This document shows positions 1 through 8,801 of a DNA stretch of 64,000 nt, in pieces. The first letter of the stretch is position 1, and each line of letters starts with the position of its first letter. A program made the translations under genes and the position numbers. The stretch is from Cypionkella psychrotolerans (GTDB taxonomy: Bacteria > Pseudomonadota > Alphaproteobacteria > Rhodobacterales > Rhodobacteraceae): positions 124,001 to 188,000 of the forward strand of contig NZ_LGIC01000031.1 in assembly GCF_001294535.1 (NCBI RefSeq), read 5' to 3'. The notes under the pieces were generated by a model. The model saw only the letters and a program-made list of their open reading frames with translations, made no database searches and was not told where the DNA came from.

Positions 1-431
1 CTATACTTTGGCATCACCGATTCCGGCACCACCGCCTGCGGGTCGATCAGGTGATCGACATGCCAAGCGTCCGAGTATTTGCCGCCCACTCGCGCCAAAT
101 CCGGCCCGGTGCGCTTGCTGCCCCATTGGAACGGATGATCATACATCGACTCGGCGGCAAGGCTATAATGGCCATACCGCTCCACCTCATCCCGCATCGG
201 CCGGATCATCTGGCTGTGGCAGTTGTAGCAGCCCTCGCGGATGTAAATATCGCGCCCTGCAAGTTCCAACGGCGTGTAGGGGCGCACCCCTTCCACCTTT
301 TCAATGGTGTTCTGCAAGTAGAACAGCGGTGCGATCTCTACGATACCGCCGATGGTCACCACCAACAGGCTGAGAACCATAAGCAAGGTCGCATGGGTCT
401 CAATCTTTTTGTGTTTGTCGAGAAAAGCCAT
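1..431 (-). CDS. ccoO: cbb3-type cytochrome c oxidase subunit II (CcoO), partial at left edge
   Basis: This is the N-terminal part of the membrane-anchored mono-heme c subunit of the cbb3 terminal oxidase, which passes electrons from soluble cytochrome c or CcoP to CcoN. The start at 431 gives [20 protein letters not shown], a single N-terminal membrane segment (about residues 14-36). It is followed by the heme c attachment site CYNCHSQ and the CcoO-typical run [18 protein letters not shown]. The reading frame is still open at base 1, so the gene continues outside the window. It lies directly downstream of ccoN in the usual ccoNO order, with 15 bp between them. Identification is firm; only the 3' end is missing. 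Confidence 0.95.
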   Translation of the reverse strand, partial: MAFLDKHKKIETHATLLMVLSLLVVTIGGIVEIAPLFYLQNTIEKVEGVRPYTPLELAGRDIYIREGCYNCHSQMIRPMRDEVERYGHYSLAAESMYDHPFQWGSKRTGPDLARVGGKYSDAWHVDHLIDPQAVVPESVMPKY

Positions 432-446
432 ATCCATGCCCTCCGG

Positions 447-2054
447 TTATTCAGCAGGAACGGCGTTGTTCGCGTTGATCACTGCCCTTGCAGGCTGTGC
501 GCGCACCGTCATCCACAGGTTAAAGGCCATGATCAGCGCCCCGGTCAGGAACATCCCGCCGCCCAGACCCCGCACTACATACATGGGGAACTTCGCGGCC
601 ACCGTGTCGGCAAAAGCGTTCACAAGGAAGCCATTGGCATCGACTTCGCGCCACATCAGGCCTTCCATGATCCCGGTCACCCACATCGAGGACGCGTAAA
701 GCACGATCCCAATCGTCGCCAACCAGAAGTGCCAGCTGACCAGTTTCAGGCTGTAAAGGCTTTCGCGGTTCCACAAACGCGGTGTCAGGAAGTAAAGCGC
801 CCCGAAAGTGATCATGCCGTTCCAGCCCAAAGCGCCGGAATGAACGTGACCAATCGTCCAGTCAGTGTAATGCGACAGGCTGTTGACGGCCTTGATGCTC
901 ATCATCGGGCCCTCAAACGTGCTCATGCCGTAGAAGCCGATGGAAACCACCATCATCCGAATGATCGGATCGGTGCGCAACTTGTCCCATGCGCCCGACA
1001 GCGTCATCAGACCGTTGATCATGCCACCCCAGCTTGGCATCCACAGGATGATCGAGAACACCATGCCCAAGGTACCCGCCCATTCCGGCAAAGCGGTGTA
1101 GTGCAAGTGGTGCGGACCGGCCCAGATATACAGAAAGATCAGCGCCCAGAAGTGGATGATCGACAGCTTATAGCTATAGACCGGACGCTCGGCTTGCTTC
1201 GGCACGAAGTAGTACATCATGCCAAGGAAGCCCGCGGTCAAAAAGAAGCCCACCGCGTTGTGGCCATACCACCACTGCGTCATCGCATCCTGCACGCCCG
1301 AGAACACCGGGACCGATTGCGAGGACAGAATACTGACGGGAATAGCCATGTTGTTGACCAAATGCAGCATCGCCACCGTGATGATCATCGATAGCAAGAA
1401 CCAGTTGGCGACATAGATATGCGGTTCACGGCGTTTCCACAGCGTTCCCATGAACACCAAAAGGAAAGCCACCCAAACAATCGTGATCCAGATGTCGATA
1501 TACCAGACGGTTTCGGCATATTCCTTGCCCTGCGTGCCGCCCGTGATGTACGAGGTTGCCGCCAGAACGATCATCAACTGCCAACCCCAGAACACGAACC
1601 AGCCCAGATTGCCGCCCCAAAGCCGCACACCACTGGTGCGTTGCACGATGTAAAACGAGCTCATGATCAGCGCGTTACCGCCAAAAGCGAAGATCACCGC
1701 AGAGGTGTGCAGCGGACGCAGACGACCAAAGTTCAGCACACCATCGGTGATGTTGCCCAGGTTCAGCGACGGAAACGCCAACTGAAATGCAATGACCACG
1801 CCCACCAGAAACCCCACCACGCCCCAGAAGGTCGTCGCAATCACCCCGGCGCGCACCACGCCGTCCATATATTCATTTGCCGGATGCAGCCGCACCTCGC
1901 CCACATGCCGGATCTCCCACAGAAAGGTGAGAGAAGCGGCGATCATGACGACGATTGCGTTCACCATATACGGCAGATCATGCGCGAAATTGGCCGCGAT
2001 CGCGGCCAGAACCGCGATCGTGCCAAGCACGATCAGTTTAACGTAATCCCACAT
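447..2054 (-). CDS. ccoN: cbb3-type cytochrome c oxidase subunit I (CcoN)
   Basis: This is the catalytic subunit of the high-affinity cbb3 oxidase. It reduces O2 at a heme b3/CuB centre in the cytoplasmic membrane and pumps protons. At 535 residues it is a normal length and is predicted to cross the membrane about 12 times. Candidate metal ligands are visible: H116 in RPLHTSAV, H265 in [12 protein letters not shown]315/H316 in [10 protein letters not shown], and H403/H405 in [13 protein letters not shown]. The frame is open 45 codons further upstream, but that extension is polar and atypical. The start at 2054 ([11 protein letters not shown]) matches the family. A perfect FNR box about 120 bp upstream points to induction at low oxygen. 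Confidence 0.97.
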   Translation of the reverse strand: MWDYVKLIVLGTIAVLAAIAANFAHDLPYMVNAIVVMIAASLTFLWEIRHVGEVRLHPANEYMDGVVRAGVIATTFWGVVGFLVGVVIAFQLAFPSLNLGNITDGVLNFGRLRPLHTSAVIFAFGGNALIMSSFYIVQRTSGVRLWGGNLGWFVFWGWQLMIVLAATSYITGGTQGKEYAETVWYIDIWITIVWVAFLLVFMGTLWKRREPHIYVANWFLLSMIITVAMLHLVNNMAIPVSILSSQSVPVFSGVQDAMTQWWYGHNAVGFFLTAGFLGMMYYFVPKQAERPVYSYKLSIIHFWALIFLYIWAGPHHLHYTALPEWAGTLGMVFSIILWMPSWGGMINGLMTLSGAWDKLRTDPIIRMMVVSIGFYGMSTFEGPMMSIKAVNSLSHYTDWTIGHVHSGALGWNGMITFGALYFLTPRLWNRESLYSLKLVSWHFWLATIGIVLYASSMWVTGIMEGLMWREVDANGFLVNAFADTVAAKFPMYVVRGLGGGMFLTGALIMAFNLWMTVRAQPARAVINANNAVPAE

Positions 2055-2172
2055 TTTGCGTCCCTTCGACTTTGGTCCGGTCCGCTGCTTTATCCGGCTT
2101 TTAGAGCCAGACTCAGACCACGGCCAACGCTTTTGACTGATCCGCTTCTGGCAGTCCGGACCGATGTGGGCC

Positions 2173-2186
2173 TTGATCCATATCAA
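2173..2186. promoter_or_regulatory. FNR/FnrL box (perfect palindrome)
   Basis: TTGATCCATATCAA is an exact match to the anaerobox consensus TTGAT-N4-ATCAA. It lies in the divergent region between ccoN and the usp gene. The known logic of this family is activation of cbb3 oxidase under oxygen limitation by FNR/FnrL. Confidence 0.9.
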
Positions 2187-2203
2187 CAAACCCCCATCTA
2201 AAG

Positions 2204-2217
2204 TTGATCGAGGTCAA
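2204..2217. promoter_or_regulatory. Second, one-mismatch FNR box
   Basis: TTGATCGAGGTCAA matches TTGAT-N4-ATCAA except for one position (G for A). It lies 31 bp from the perfect box and about 64 bp upstream of the usp start. The two boxes may serve the two divergent promoters separately, or both may act on one of them. Confidence 0.6.
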
Positions 2218-2280
2218 GGCGGTGCGCTGTGCCGCAAGGCATAGTCGCGCCATGACACCACCCAAAGGGGAGACCGTGTG

Positions 2281-3129
2281 ATGGACTACAAAACGATTCT
2301 GACCGTGCTGACCAACCCCACCGACGCCAAACTGGCGATCAGCGCCGCAGCAAGGCTGGCCCGCGCGCAGGACGCTCATCTTGATGTGCTGGTGCTGGGC
2401 GTGGATCGCACCCAGATGGGCTATTCCTACATTGGCACCGGGGCAGTTCTGATGCAGGTCGGTATTGACCGCGCCGAGGCCGACGCCAAAGCGCTGGAAG
2501 TTGAAGCCCGCGCCGCTCTCGCCGCCGAAGGCCCCGATCTGCGCTTCAGTCTGGAAACCGTGATCACCCAACTTGGCGCGCTGACCGATCTGGTCTCCAG
2601 CCGCGCCCGCTTTGCCGATCTGGTGGTGCAGCCGCGCCCTTACGGTCCCGGTGCCACCTCTGACGCCGAGGCCGTGGTCGAAGCCGCGCTGTTTGACGGC
2701 AAAGCCCCGGTTCTAGTGCTGCCCGCCGCGGGTTTAGGCAAATACACCCAGCCCAAACGCATCGTGTTGGCTTGGAACCAAAGCGCCGAGGCCATGGTCG
2801 CCGCCCGGCGCGCCTTGCCCTTCCTGAAATGCGCCGACAGCGTCAACATCACGGTGATCGACCCGCCGACGCAAGGCGAGGAACGCTCCGATCCCGGTGG
2901 CATGCTCTGCCAGCTTTTGACCCGCCACGGCGTCCATGCCGAGGTTTCAGTCCTCGCCCGCACCCTGCCGCAAACCTGCGACGTGCTGACCCGCCACGCC
3001 ATCGACCAAAACGCCGATATGCTGGTGATGGGCGCCTACGGCCATTCGCGGCTGCGCGAGGCGATCTTGGGCGGCACCACCCGCTACATGCTGGAACGTG
3101 CCGAAATCCCGGTGCTGATGGCGCACTAG
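2281..3129 (+). CDS. Universal stress protein (UspA family, tandem domains)
   Basis: This 282-residue protein is built of two Usp-type Rossmann domains. The first begins YKTILTVLTNPTDAKLAISAA and the second near residue 150 (KRIVLAWNQSAEAM). The second carries the ATP-binding signature GAYGHSRLREAILGGTTRY (G-x2-G-x9-G-S/T type); the first has lost it. The ATG at 2281 follows the purine-rich AAAGGGGAGA. An in-frame GTG at 2278 is also possible. The gene is divergent from ccoN and shares its FNR boxes, an arrangement known for cbb3-linked usp genes in Rhodobacter relatives. This suggests a role in adaptation to low oxygen, but the exact function is unknown. Confidence 0.9.
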   Translation: MDYKTILTVLTNPTDAKLAISAAARLARAQDAHLDVLVLGVDRTQMGYSYIGTGAVLMQVGIDRAEADAKALEVEARAALAAEGPDLRFSLETVITQLGALTDLVSSRARFADLVVQPRPYGPGATSDAEAVVEAALFDGKAPVLVLPAAGLGKYTQPKRIVLAWNQSAEAMVAARRALPFLKCADSVNITVIDPPTQGEERSDPGGMLCQLLTRHGVHAEVSVLARTLPQTCDVLTRHAIDQNADMLVMGAYGHSRLREAILGGTTRYMLERAEIPVLMAH

Positions 3130-3136
3130 CCCAAAC

Positions 3137-3167
3137 AAAAACCCCGGCCACAAGGACCGGGGTTTTT
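3137..3167. terminator. Bidirectional intrinsic terminator
   Basis: The 11-bp stem AAAAACCCCGG/CCGGGGTTTTT has a 9-nt loop. A-tract and T-tract flanks make it usable on both strands. It lies between the convergent usp and trcR genes. Confidence 0.9.
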
Positions 3168-3180
3168 AATCACCTAAAGA

Positions 3181-3927
3181 TCAACGACGCACATCGTCGT
3201 CTTCATCCTCGTCATCATCATCGCCATGCGGCAGATTGAAGAAGCTATCGGCATCCGAGAAATCAGCTGGCTTTTCTTCCTGCTCCTCGCGGGTGAACTG
3301 CGCCAGACCGGAAGGCATTTTCGCCTCAGTATCCATCCCCAGCGACTGCTCGGTTGACACCAGCTTGCGCCGTTCGTCATCGCTCATCACCGAGCCTTCC
3401 GCCGCCTTCTTGCGCACCGCAATCTGCACGGCGGCATCCAATTCAGACTGCTTGCACAGCCCCAGTGCCACCGGATCAATCGCAGTGATGTTGTTGATGT
3501 TCCAATGCGTCCGCTCACGGATCGCCGCAATCGTAGGCTTCGTGGTGCCGACCAGCTTGCCAATCGCGCCATCCGACAATTCCGGGTGGAACTTCACCAG
3601 CCACAGGATCGAGGCCGGACGGTCCTGCCGCTTTGAGAGCGGCGTATAGCGCGGCCCACGGCGTTTTTCTTCACCAACAGCCGAGGCATTAAACTTCAGC
3701 TTCAGCTTATACAGCGGATCCTTCTGGCCCCGCTCAATCTCGATCGCGTCCAACTGGTTGTTGCCAACCGGATCGAACCCCTTCACCCCGGTCGCCACAT
3801 CGCCATCGGCAATGCCCTGCACTTCCAATTCATGCATCCCGCAAAACTCTGCCACCTGGCGGAAGGTCAGCGTGGTGTTGTCCACCAGCCAAACGGCGGT
3901 CGCTTTGGACATCAAAGGCTTCGACAT
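3181..3927 (-). CDS. trcR: DUF1013 cell-cycle transcriptional regulator TrcR-like
   Basis: The 248-residue cytoplasmic protein matches the alphaproteobacterial DUF1013/TrcR family. The N-terminus MSKPLMSKATAVWLVDNTTL is typical. Two helix-turn-helix-like stretches are visible, around residues 20-40 (LTFRQVAEFCGMHELEVQGI) and 105-140 (HPELSDGAIGKLVGTTKPTI). The C-terminus is extremely acidic (a D/E-rich tail of about 12 residues). In Caulobacter the family is linked to RNA polymerase and cell-cycle transcription. The gene is monocistronic, flanked by the shared terminator and by the divergent RNase T2 gene. Confidence 0.88.
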   Translation of the reverse strand: MSKPLMSKATAVWLVDNTTLTFRQVAEFCGMHELEVQGIADGDVATGVKGFDPVGNNQLDAIEIERGQKDPLYKLKLKFNASAVGEEKRRGPRYTPLSKRQDRPASILWLVKFHPELSDGAIGKLVGTTKPTIAAIRERTHWNINNITAIDPVALGLCKQSELDAAVQIAVRKKAAEGSVMSDDERRKLVSTEQSLGMDTEAKMPSGLAQFTREEQEEKPADFSDADSFFNLPHGDDDDEDEDDDVRR

Positions 3928-4080
3928 CGGAAATCTCCTCAGCGTTTGCCCACGCAGACAGGCGGGCCTTTACAAATCTTCCCCGAGCCGGGAAAACGGC
4001 TGCGACCGAGGCCGCGAAGTTTTCGTTTTCAGGGAAATCTTCGCCCATATACTGCGGTTTTCGACAAAGGGAAAGTGGTA

Positions 4081-4719
4081 ATGCGTCAACTGGCCTTAGT
4101 GATCGCGGCGATTTGTTGCGCTGGAATGGCGCAAGCCCAAGGCGAGAAAGCAGGCGATTTCGACTATTACGTCATGTCGCTGGGCTGGTCCTCCAACTGG
4201 TGCGCCCTCACAGGCGACGACCGAAGCGACCCGCAATGCGACGCCGGGCGCGGCCTGACATGGACCCTGCATGGGCTCTGGCCGCAATTTGAGTCCGGCT
4301 ATCCCTCCGACTGCCGCACTGTCCAGAACGACCCCAACCGCAACGATTCCGCCCAGATGGCCGACATCATGGGCGGCGCGGGCCTCGCGTTCTACGAATG
4401 GAAAAAACACGGCCGCTGCTCCGGCCTCTCCGCCAAATCCTACTATTCCACCATGCGCAAAGCCTACAAAACCGTGGTGATCCCACCAATCTTCGCCAAA
4501 ATCAGCAAAGACTTGCACGTCCCCGCCTCAGTGATCGAAGACGCCTTCGCCGAAGCCAATCCCCAGATCGCCCGCGATCAGATGACCGTCACCTGCACCC
4601 AAGGCATGATCCAAGAACTGCGGATTTGCCTGACGAAAGACTTGGAACCACGTCGCTGCGGTGCGGACACGATCAAGGATTGCACGCTGAAAGATGCGGG
4701 GTTGGAGGCGGTGCGGTAA
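4081..4719 (+). CDS. Secreted ribonuclease T2 family protein
   Basis: The gene encodes a 212-residue RNase T2, an endoribonuclease acting through a 2',3'-cyclic phosphate. Residues 1-19 form a Sec signal peptide ending AQA, so it should act in the periplasm or outside the cell. The two conserved active-site segments are present: WTLHGLWPQ (catalytic H64) and YEWKKHGRC (E106, K109, H110). Six or more cysteines could form disulfides. The ATG at 4081 was chosen because the signal peptide begins there. The frame is open upstream, but that stretch is low-complexity and overlaps the divergent trcR gene. Confidence 0.92.
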   Translation: MRQLALVIAAICCAGMAQAQGEKAGDFDYYVMSLGWSSNWCALTGDDRSDPQCDAGRGLTWTLHGLWPQFESGYPSDCRTVQNDPNRNDSAQMADIMGGAGLAFYEWKKHGRCSGLSAKSYYSTMRKAYKTVVIPPIFAKISKDLHVPASVIEDAFAEANPQIARDQMTVTCTQGMIQELRICLTKDLEPRRCGADTIKDCTLKDAGLEAVR

Positions 4720-4930
4720 AACGCCCTTCGATCCCACCACACAGAGGGCCGCTCGCGGCGGCCGGGTGGGCGAGCAACAGTCATTCTAGGCGATTTATAG
4801 AGCAACCAATCCCACAGAAGTTCTAAGCGGTACAGCTCAAAGCACCCGCCCGAGGGGGCGGTTGGGCGCTGCCCAGCGGCGCTAAAGCGCCTTGTTTCCG
4901 GGCTGGAAATTTACCTGAAAAGCTTCAGTC

Positions 4931-4950
4931 AAAAAAGGACAGCCGTCCTT
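4931..4950 (-). terminator. Intrinsic terminator of the 56-residue protein gene
   Basis: Read on the minus strand, the 6-bp stem AAGGAC/GTCCTT with a 4-nt loop is followed by TTTTTT. It begins 2 bp past the stop codon of the small gene. Confidence 0.8.
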
Positions 4951-4952
4951 CG

Positions 4953-5123
4953 TCATTTCGCCTCAGCCGCCTTCGCCGCCGCGGCCGCCTTCATCCGCGC
5001 CACCAGTTCTTCCTTGCTGGCCTTGCCGCCGGTCGCAGATTTCTCAGCGCCGAGTCCCTTGCCAACCCGGTGCTTCGGCACGTTCTTGTCGCCCTTGGGA
5101 TTGCCCGATTTGCCGTAATCCAT
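4953..5123 (-). CDS. Small conserved-looking basic protein, 56 residues
   Basis: The frame starts MDYGKSGNPKGDKNVPKHR, continues with VGKGLGAEKSATGGKASKEE, and ends in an alanine/lysine-rich helix. The protein is very basic, with no signal peptide or membrane segment. Support comes from codon use like its neighbours and from a convincing intrinsic terminator immediately after the stop. I recall similar short proteins in Rhodobacteraceae, but no function is known to me. It has its own transcription unit between the RNase T2 and PfkB kinase genes. Confidence 0.75.
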   Translation of the reverse strand: MDYGKSGNPKGDKNVPKHRVGKGLGAEKSATGGKASKEELVARMKAAAAAKAAEAK

Positions 5124-5243
5124 AGTGTCGCCTCATATCCAACAGTGTTGCCTTAGGTCATGCCCGAATCCACCGCCTCCCGCAACCCACAGCGAAAATC
5201 TCAAGCCCAATTGAATATCAGGCCCAAAACGAAGCCTTCACAG

Positions 5244-5280
5244 CTTCATCTTGGCCCAAATACTCCCTGCGGAGCTTCTT
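5244..5280 (-). repeat. Rhodobacterial intergenic repeat, copy A
   Basis: The minus strand reads GCTCCGCAGGGAGTATTTGG followed by GCCAAGATGAAG. The core 'CTCCG...GGGAGTATTTGG' recurs at four further intergenic sites in this window, near 15.6, 15.7, 40.95 and 52.35 kb, always outside genes. Confidence 0.6.
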
Positions 5281-5356
5281 AGGTCAGACCGGGGGCAAAA
5301 GTTAACAAAACCTTAAATTGAGCACATCAACCCATTGATAAGTATCATATAAATTT

Positions 5357-5373
5357 GGTCCCGAGTCGGGACC
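5357..5373 (-). terminator. Hairpin at the 3' end of the PfkB kinase gene
   Basis: The perfect 7-bp stem GGTCCCG/CGGGACC has a 3-nt loop. On the minus strand it is followed by AAATTTATAT, an AT-rich but not pure T tail. It begins 4 bp downstream of the kinase stop and probably terminates the nth-kinase operon. Confidence 0.6.
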
Positions 5374-5376
5374 ACC

Positions 5377-6360
5377 CTAAATCAGCCCTTCACCCGCAAA
5401 CAAATCCGCCAAATTCGCCTCCGGTCGCGCCCCGAAATGCCCGATCACCTCCGCTGCCGCGACGCAACCCATCCGCCCCGCAACTTCCAAAGACCGCCCC
5501 GTCGCGATCCCATACAAGAACCCAGCGGCGAACTGATCGCCCGCCCCGGTCGCATCAACCGGCACCACCCGGCGCACCGGAACCACGGCCCGCTCCTCGC
5601 CCCGAATGACGATCACCTCGTCCCCCGACCGCGTGCAAACCACCAGCCCGGCATCCCCAGCCGCCAACTTCAAGGCCGCGTCCAGATCGGTCTGATACAG
5701 GCTCGACCACTCATGCTCGTTGCCGATCACATAATCCAGATCCTTGACCAACCGGCGGAAATCTCCCCGATGCCGATCGACACAGAACGGGTCCGATAGC
5801 GCAATCCCCGCCTGCCCCCCCGCCGCTTGACACAGCTTCGCCGCCCGCTCAAACGCCTGCATCCCCTTCGGCTTGTCGTAAAGATAGCCTTCAAGGAACA
5901 GCACCGCCGCGTCCCCCGCGACCTCATCCGAGACATCCTCTGGCCCGAGTTCCGAGGAAATCCCCAGATAGGTGTTCATTGACCGCTCCCCATCCGGCGC
6001 CACAAAAATCATCGAACGTGAGGTCGGCAACTCCCCCCCCGCCACCGGAGCATTGACAAAATCCGTGCCTCCCTCGGCCATCGAAGTCGCATAAAACCGT
6101 CCCAAAGCATCATCATGCACCCGCCCAATGAACGCCGTGGTCAGCCCCAGATTGCCCAGACCCGCCAAAGTATTGGCCACAGACCCACCCGGCGCCTGCA
6201 CCCGTCCTGCCATTGCCGCATACAAAAGCTCGCCGCGCTCGCGCTCGACCAGTTGCATGATACCCTTTTCGATGCCCATCATCTCAAGAAAACTGTCGTC
6301 CGCCTGCGCGAACACATCCACAATAGCATTGCCGATGCCGACAACCTGATAGCGTTTCAT
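5377..6360 (-). CDS. PfkB-family carbohydrate/adenosine kinase
   Basis: This 327-residue ribokinase-fold kinase uses ATP to phosphorylate a sugar or nucleoside. It begins with the Gly-rich strand YQVVGIGNAIVDV and has the substrate-lid region APGGSVANTLAGLGNLG around residue 57. It ends with the PfkB signature VDATGAGDQFAAGFLYG, whose Asp is the catalytic base. The overall pattern is that of the alphaproteobacterial adenosine-kinase-like subgroup, but substrate cannot be read from sequence. The start overlaps the nth stop by 4 bp (ATGA), so the two are co-transcribed. Confidence 0.9.
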   Translation of the reverse strand: MKRYQVVGIGNAIVDVFAQADDSFLEMMGIEKGIMQLVERERGELLYAAMAGRVQAPGGSVANTLAGLGNLGLTTAFIGRVHDDALGRFYATSMAEGGTDFVNAPVAGGELPTSRSMIFVAPDGERSMNTYLGISSELGPEDVSDEVAGDAAVLFLEGYLYDKPKGMQAFERAAKLCQAAGGQAGIALSDPFCVDRHRGDFRRLVKDLDYVIGNEHEWSSLYQTDLDAALKLAAGDAGLVVCTRSGDEVIVIRGEERAVVPVRRVVPVDATGAGDQFAAGFLYGIATGRSLEVAGRMGCVAAAEVIGHFGARPEANLADLFAGEGLI

Positions 6361-7001
6361 AGGGTCTTTTCCTCGAACAGGCAGTCATCAGCAATCGGGC
6401 AGATGCCGCATTTGGGTTTGCGCGCGATGCAGATATACCGCCCGTGCAAGATTAGCCAGTGATGCGCGTGGCGCTGAAATTCGGCAGGGACGTTGTCTTC
6501 AATCGCGCGCTCGACTGCGGTCTCATCTTTCCCCGGAGCAATGCCGGATCGGTTGCCCAGCCGGAAGATATGCGTGTCCACCGCTTGCGAGGGCTGGCCG
6601 AACCACATGTTCAACACCACGTTGGCGGTTTTGCGCCCCACCCCCGGCAAAGACATCAACGCGGCGCGGCTAGAGGGCACTTCGCCACCAAAATTGTCGA
6701 TCAAAAGCTGCGAAAGCTTGATCACGTTCTTCGCTTTGTTGCGATACAGCCCAATGGTCTTGATATGTTCGATCACGCCGTCTTCGCCTAAAGCCAGCAT
6801 TTTGGCAGGCGTGTCAGCAATGGCAAACAGCTTTCGGGTAGCCTTGTTCACCCCCACATCGGTCGCCTGTGCCGACAAGGCCACGGCTACGACAAGGGTA
6901 AAGGCGTTGGTATGCTCCAATTCCCCCTTCGGCTCGGCCTCCAAGGCTTGGAACCGGGCGAAAATGCGCTGCATGGCGGGGTAATCAAGCTGGCGTGTCA
7001 T
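6357..7001 (-). CDS. nth: Endonuclease III (DNA glycosylase/AP lyase)
   Basis: The 214-residue base-excision repair enzyme removes oxidised pyrimidines. The helix-hairpin-helix LPGVGRKTANVVL carries the catalytic lysine K124, and the catalytic Asp is D142 in VDTHIFRLGNR. The C-terminal 4Fe-4S loop is complete (C191-x6-C198-x2-C201-x5-C207). The start at 7001 (MTRQLDYPAMQR) is preferred over one 13 codons upstream because family members begin near here. It is the first gene of a two-gene unit with the PfkB kinase. Confidence 0.96.
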   Translation of the reverse strand: MTRQLDYPAMQRIFARFQALEAEPKGELEHTNAFTLVVAVALSAQATDVGVNKATRKLFAIADTPAKMLALGEDGVIEHIKTIGLYRNKAKNVIKLSQLLIDNFGGEVPSSRAALMSLPGVGRKTANVVLNMWFGQPSQAVDTHIFRLGNRSGIAPGKDETAVERAIEDNVPAEFQRHAHHWLILHGRYICIARKPKCGICPIADDCLFEEKTL

Positions 7002-7103
7002 CGCCCCGATATGCCCGATGCCAAACAGCCGAGCAAGCATAAGCGCAGGAATCGGGTCGCGAATACCTCACCGTGGCCTTATCTTGGGTGCAAGGAGACA
7101 GTT

Positions 7104-7934
7104 ATGACCGATCAATCCAGCTATCACTACGCCGTCATTGCCCGCGCCTTGAAGATCATTGACGCGGGCGGTCCCGGGCAAAGCCTTGATGATCTCGCCG
7201 CCCAGATGGGCATGAGTGCTGCACATTTTCAGCGCACGTTTTCGCAATGGGTCGGTGTCAGCCCGAAACGCTACCAACAATATCTGACGCTGGACCATGC
7301 CCGCCGCCTACTCGCCGACCGCTTCACCGTGCTGGAAACCGCCCATGCGGCAGGCCTTTCTGGGGGCGGTCGCCTGCATGATCTGTTCCTGACATGGGAG
7401 GCGATGAGCCCCGGCGATTACGCCACCGGGGGTGCGGGTCTGCTGATCCGCTGGGGATATTTCCAGACTCCGTTCGGCGAGGCTTTGGTGATGGCCACGG
7501 ATCGCGGCATCTGCGGCCTTGGATTTACCGAGGAATTTGGCCGCGATTGGTCAATGAATGATCTGACTGCCCGCTGGCCGCAGGCGAGCTATATCGAGGA
7601 TCAAAGCATTGCGCCGCTGGTCAACGAGGCCATGGCGGGCCGCGCGGCTCGCCTGCATCTCATCGGCGCACCCTTCCAACTGAAGGTGTGGGAGGCTTTG
7701 TTGCAGGTGCCCTCAGGCCATGTCACCACCTATTCCGAACTGGCGGGGGCTGTCGGCCACCCGACGGCGCAGCGGGCGGTGGGTACGGCTGTTGGGCGCA
7801 ATCCAATCAGCTTTCTGGTGCCCTGCCACCGTGCTTTGCGAAAATCGGGCGGCTTGGGCGGCTATCATTGGGGCCTTCCGGTCAAACGCGCGATCCTTGC
7901 ATGGGAATCCGCGCGTGAGGATGCAAGGGTCTGA
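7104..7934 (+). CDS. Ada-type methylated-DNA--cysteine methyltransferase with AraC domain, lacking the N-terminal zinc domain
   Basis: This 276-residue protein joins an AraC-type helix-turn-helix domain (about residues 10-105; MGMSAAHFQRTFSQWVGVSP) to an O6-alkylguanine-DNA alkyltransferase domain (about 115-270). The alkyl-acceptor C241 lies in the canonical PCHRALR. The N-terminal phosphotriester-accepting Cys4 zinc domain of E. coli Ada is absent. The protein can therefore repair O6-alkylguanine but cannot be activated through that domain. AAGGAGA six bases upstream of the ATG fixes the start. The gene is divergent from nth, another repair gene. Confidence 0.92.
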   Translation: MTDQSSYHYAVIARALKIIDAGGPGQSLDDLAAQMGMSAAHFQRTFSQWVGVSPKRYQQYLTLDHARRLLADRFTVLETAHAAGLSGGGRLHDLFLTWEAMSPGDYATGGAGLLIRWGYFQTPFGEALVMATDRGICGLGFTEEFGRDWSMNDLTARWPQASYIEDQSIAPLVNEAMAGRAARLHLIGAPFQLKVWEALLQVPSGHVTTYSELAGAVGHPTAQRAVGTAVGRNPISFLVPCHRALRKSGGLGGYHWGLPVKRAILAWESAREDARV

Positions 7935-8069
7935 TCTCGCCCTTACGCCATTGTTTCACATTTGCGCGATAAATTGCCAGTGACGCGCGGGAACCATGCC
8001 CCCCGATCCGCGTTGCTGTATACACGGGATTGAGGCCGAAGCGGCCCACCCAGCAGATTAGAGGCAGCT

Positions 8070-8723
8070 ATGAAGTTCAAATCCCCGGTTATCATATCCA
8101 CCGTCGCGCTGTTGGCGCTGACCGCCTGCGTCAATCCTGATGCTTATCCAAATGACCCAAATGCCCGCGCGAAAAACGGCGCGATCGTTGGCGGCCTGTT
8201 GGGCGCTGTCGCGGGCGGCACCAGCAAAGGCGACGACCGTCTAGCGAAAGCTGTGATCGGTGGCGCTTTGGGTGCGGCCGTTGGTGGTGCGATTGGTTCC
8301 AGCTTGGACGCGCAAGCGGCTGACCTGCGCGGTTCGCTTTCTTCCAACGTTTCGGTCACCAACAACGGCCAGTATCTGGTTGTAAACATGCCGCAAGACG
8401 TGCTGTTCGCCAGCGACAGCGCCACCTTGCGCCCTGACCTTACTTCGGACCTGCGCGCCGTGGCTTCGTCGCTGAACCGTTATCCGAATTCAACCATCGA
8501 AGTGATCGGTCACACCGACAACACCGCATCGGCGGCGTATAACCAAGACCTGTCGCAGCGTCGCGCCTCGGCTGTGGCCAATGTGCTGATCGGTTCGGGT
8601 GTGCCTGCGCGTCGCGTCGCCGCCTATGGCCGTGGCGAAGATCAACCGATTGCCTCGAACCTGTCGGCATCGGGCCGCGCGCAAAACCGTCGCGTCGAAA
8701 TCATCATTCGTCCGACCAAGTAA
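8070..8723 (+). CDS. OmpA-family peptidoglycan-binding lipoprotein
   Basis: The 217-residue protein has a lipoprotein signal with lipobox LALTAC (lipidated C20). A glycine-rich segment at about residues 38-80 (IVGGLLGAVAGG, IGGALGAAVGGAIGS) resembles a glycine-zipper. The OmpA C-terminal domain (about 100-215) has the binding motif EVIGHTDNTASAAYNQDLSQ and a typical NRRVEI end. It probably anchors the outer membrane to peptidoglycan, like YiaD/YfiB-type proteins. The gene is monocistronic, with a terminator downstream. Confidence 0.92.
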   Translation: MKFKSPVIISTVALLALTACVNPDAYPNDPNARAKNGAIVGGLLGAVAGGTSKGDDRLAKAVIGGALGAAVGGAIGSSLDAQAADLRGSLSSNVSVTNNGQYLVVNMPQDVLFASDSATLRPDLTSDLRAVASSLNRYPNSTIEVIGHTDNTASAAYNQDLSQRRASAVANVLIGSGVPARRVAAYGRGEDQPIASNLSASGRAQNRRVEIIIRPTK

Positions 8724-8740
8724 GCTTCGGATTATGGCGC

Positions 8741-8770
8741 AAAGGGCCGGGGAAAACCTCGGCCCTTTGT
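8741..8770 (+). terminator. Intrinsic terminator of the OmpA-like gene
   Basis: The 9-bp stem AAAGGGCCG/CGGCCCTTT has a 10-nt loop, 17 bp after the stop codon. Confidence 0.8.
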
Positions 8771-8801
8771 CATTGCGGCCTTTGTGATTGAGACGCAGCC
8801 G

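Noticed and set aside
51-1394. Long open frame antisense to ccoO/ccoN
   Set aside because: The product has no recognisable features, while the opposite strand encodes the oxidase subunits with heme and copper motifs.
4720-4952. Possible gene after the RNase T2 gene
   Set aside because: No frame has a start with a ribosome-binding site or plausible composition. The stretch holds only GC-rich inverted repeats such as GGCGC-TAAA-GCGCC.
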